In this document: positions 63,205 to 64,000 of the stretch, in pieces
Layout of the letters: every line of letters begins with the position of its first letter
Position numbering within the stretch: position 1 is the stretch's first letter
Assembly: GCF_022458985.1 (NCBI RefSeq)
Contig: NC_061779.1
Coordinates: forward strand, 14,553,001 to 14,617,000
Reading direction: 5' to 3'
Source: Mugil cephalus
Taxonomy: Eukaryota > Chordata > Actinopteri > Mugiliformes > Mugilidae
DNA: 64,000 nt
Program-made: the position numbers and the translations under genes
Notes under the pieces: model-generated
Seen by the model: the letters and a program-made list of their open reading frames with translations, nothing else
Database searches by the model: none
What the model was told of the DNA's origin: nothing

Positions 63205-64000
63205 GGTTGTTAATATCTATGGAATTCGATACAGAAATACTTGTTACAAAGGTTATAGAGAAGAATCATCTACTACGACTAATATATTAACACTAAGAGA
63301 TCAGGAAAAATACTACTACATTTGTTCCCTCACATTGAAATAATATCCACTTGTGACCTTGGAAATAATAGACTAAGCTGTGTTGCTCAGTATTATAATA
63401 TCAGTTTCACTCATCATCAATCAGACACCAGGGTGTAATTCTGCTTAATGATGTTGTAATTTATGGAGAAAATAATAATAAAAAAACAAAAACAAATTAC
63501 ATAATAAGAAATCTTGGCCAAAATGGCAACACCGACCATTTTATCCGACGGGTATTTACAAGCCTCTGGACTGTGGCCAGATGGACTTGAATCTGTTTTA
63601 TTACAAAACACGATTAATCAAAAAATACTGTACGTGTGACAACGACATTAACCATGCATGTTTCATATTACATAACCTATTTACTATTACTATTACTACT
63701 ACTATTTTTTAGTTATCCATTAAGTTAGGTGAACTTTCATCGCTGTTTTGAGAAATGTGTCGCTCATGCTCCTCACTTCCTTGAGACAAAATGAGTTATT
63801 GTGGGAATATAACATTACCTCAAATGTCCCCCGAAGTCCGTGTAGTTTTATCTTTTCTTTTTTTCTTTTTTTTCAGCGCAATTATACGACCGAAAGTGTT
63901 AAAAACAAAAGATTGATATAAGCTTTCACTGTGGACTTTCTGTCTGACAAGTGTCTGCTGACTGGCTGCTGTGGTCAGGTGGTGTAAAGAGAGACTGTTG
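63205..64000. other. 5' region of the CCCH/CHY gene
   Basis: The start codon has a strong context (ACAACCATGG on the minus strand). A possible acceptor (CCATAG) just upstream, near 63220, suggests a separate non-coding first exon. The rest is AT-rich and shows no other gene. Confidence 0.45.

Noticed and set aside
1-64000. Retroviral, LTR or Polinton-type elements and CRISPR arrays
   Set aside because: No gag, pol, env or capsid-like frames, no paired long direct repeats and no regularly spaced repeats were seen.

Overview
The window is vertebrate nuclear DNA, almost certainly from a ray-finned (teleost) fish. It has multi-exon genes with GT-AG introns, a paracaspase paralogue of a type that, as I recall, mammals have lost, a ch25h-type gene, and the Tc1-like, hAT and LINE fossils typical of fish genomes. 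Nothing bacterial, no CRISPR array and no LTR or viral element was seen. Exon models were built by hand by joining GT-AG (or stated exceptional) junctions in phase. For every gene with a complete model the exon lengths add up to a whole number of codons.

Layout. The left edge (1-6070, minus) holds the first coding exon, promoter and first-intron start of frmd5. A tRNA-His gene lies at 7434-7505 (minus). A malt1-type paracaspase without a death domain occupies 8473-15570 (minus). alpk3 (17100-29545, plus) and an SLC28 concentrative nucleoside transporter (30320-37146, minus) lie tail to tail. They are followed by znf592 (40250-48630, plus) and neuromedin B (48900-49621, plus); these four are neighbours or near neighbours on human 15q25. 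Next come kti12 (49957-54147, plus), an intronless cholesterol 25-hydroxylase-like gene (57062-57907, minus), and a CCCH/RWD-like/CHY zinc-finger gene (59439-63204, minus) whose promoter is near the right edge.

The genes do not form one pathway, and each has its own promoter. The main points of interest are: (a) kti12, which is intronless in human, here has nine coding exons, with a GC-AG intron and a textbook U12-type AT-AC intron; (b) the paracaspase keeps its His/Cys dyad and a C-terminal TRAF6-type motif but starts directly at the Ig domains, behind a uORF whose stop overlaps the start codon; (c) the nucleoside transporter sits at the slc28a1 position but carries the residue pairs I associate with the broad-specificity CNT3; (d) a 1.06-kb transposon with about 200-bp inverted repeats and a Myb/SANT-like ORF lies inside that transporter; (e) a 665-aa CCCH/CHY protein that I cannot match to a named human gene.
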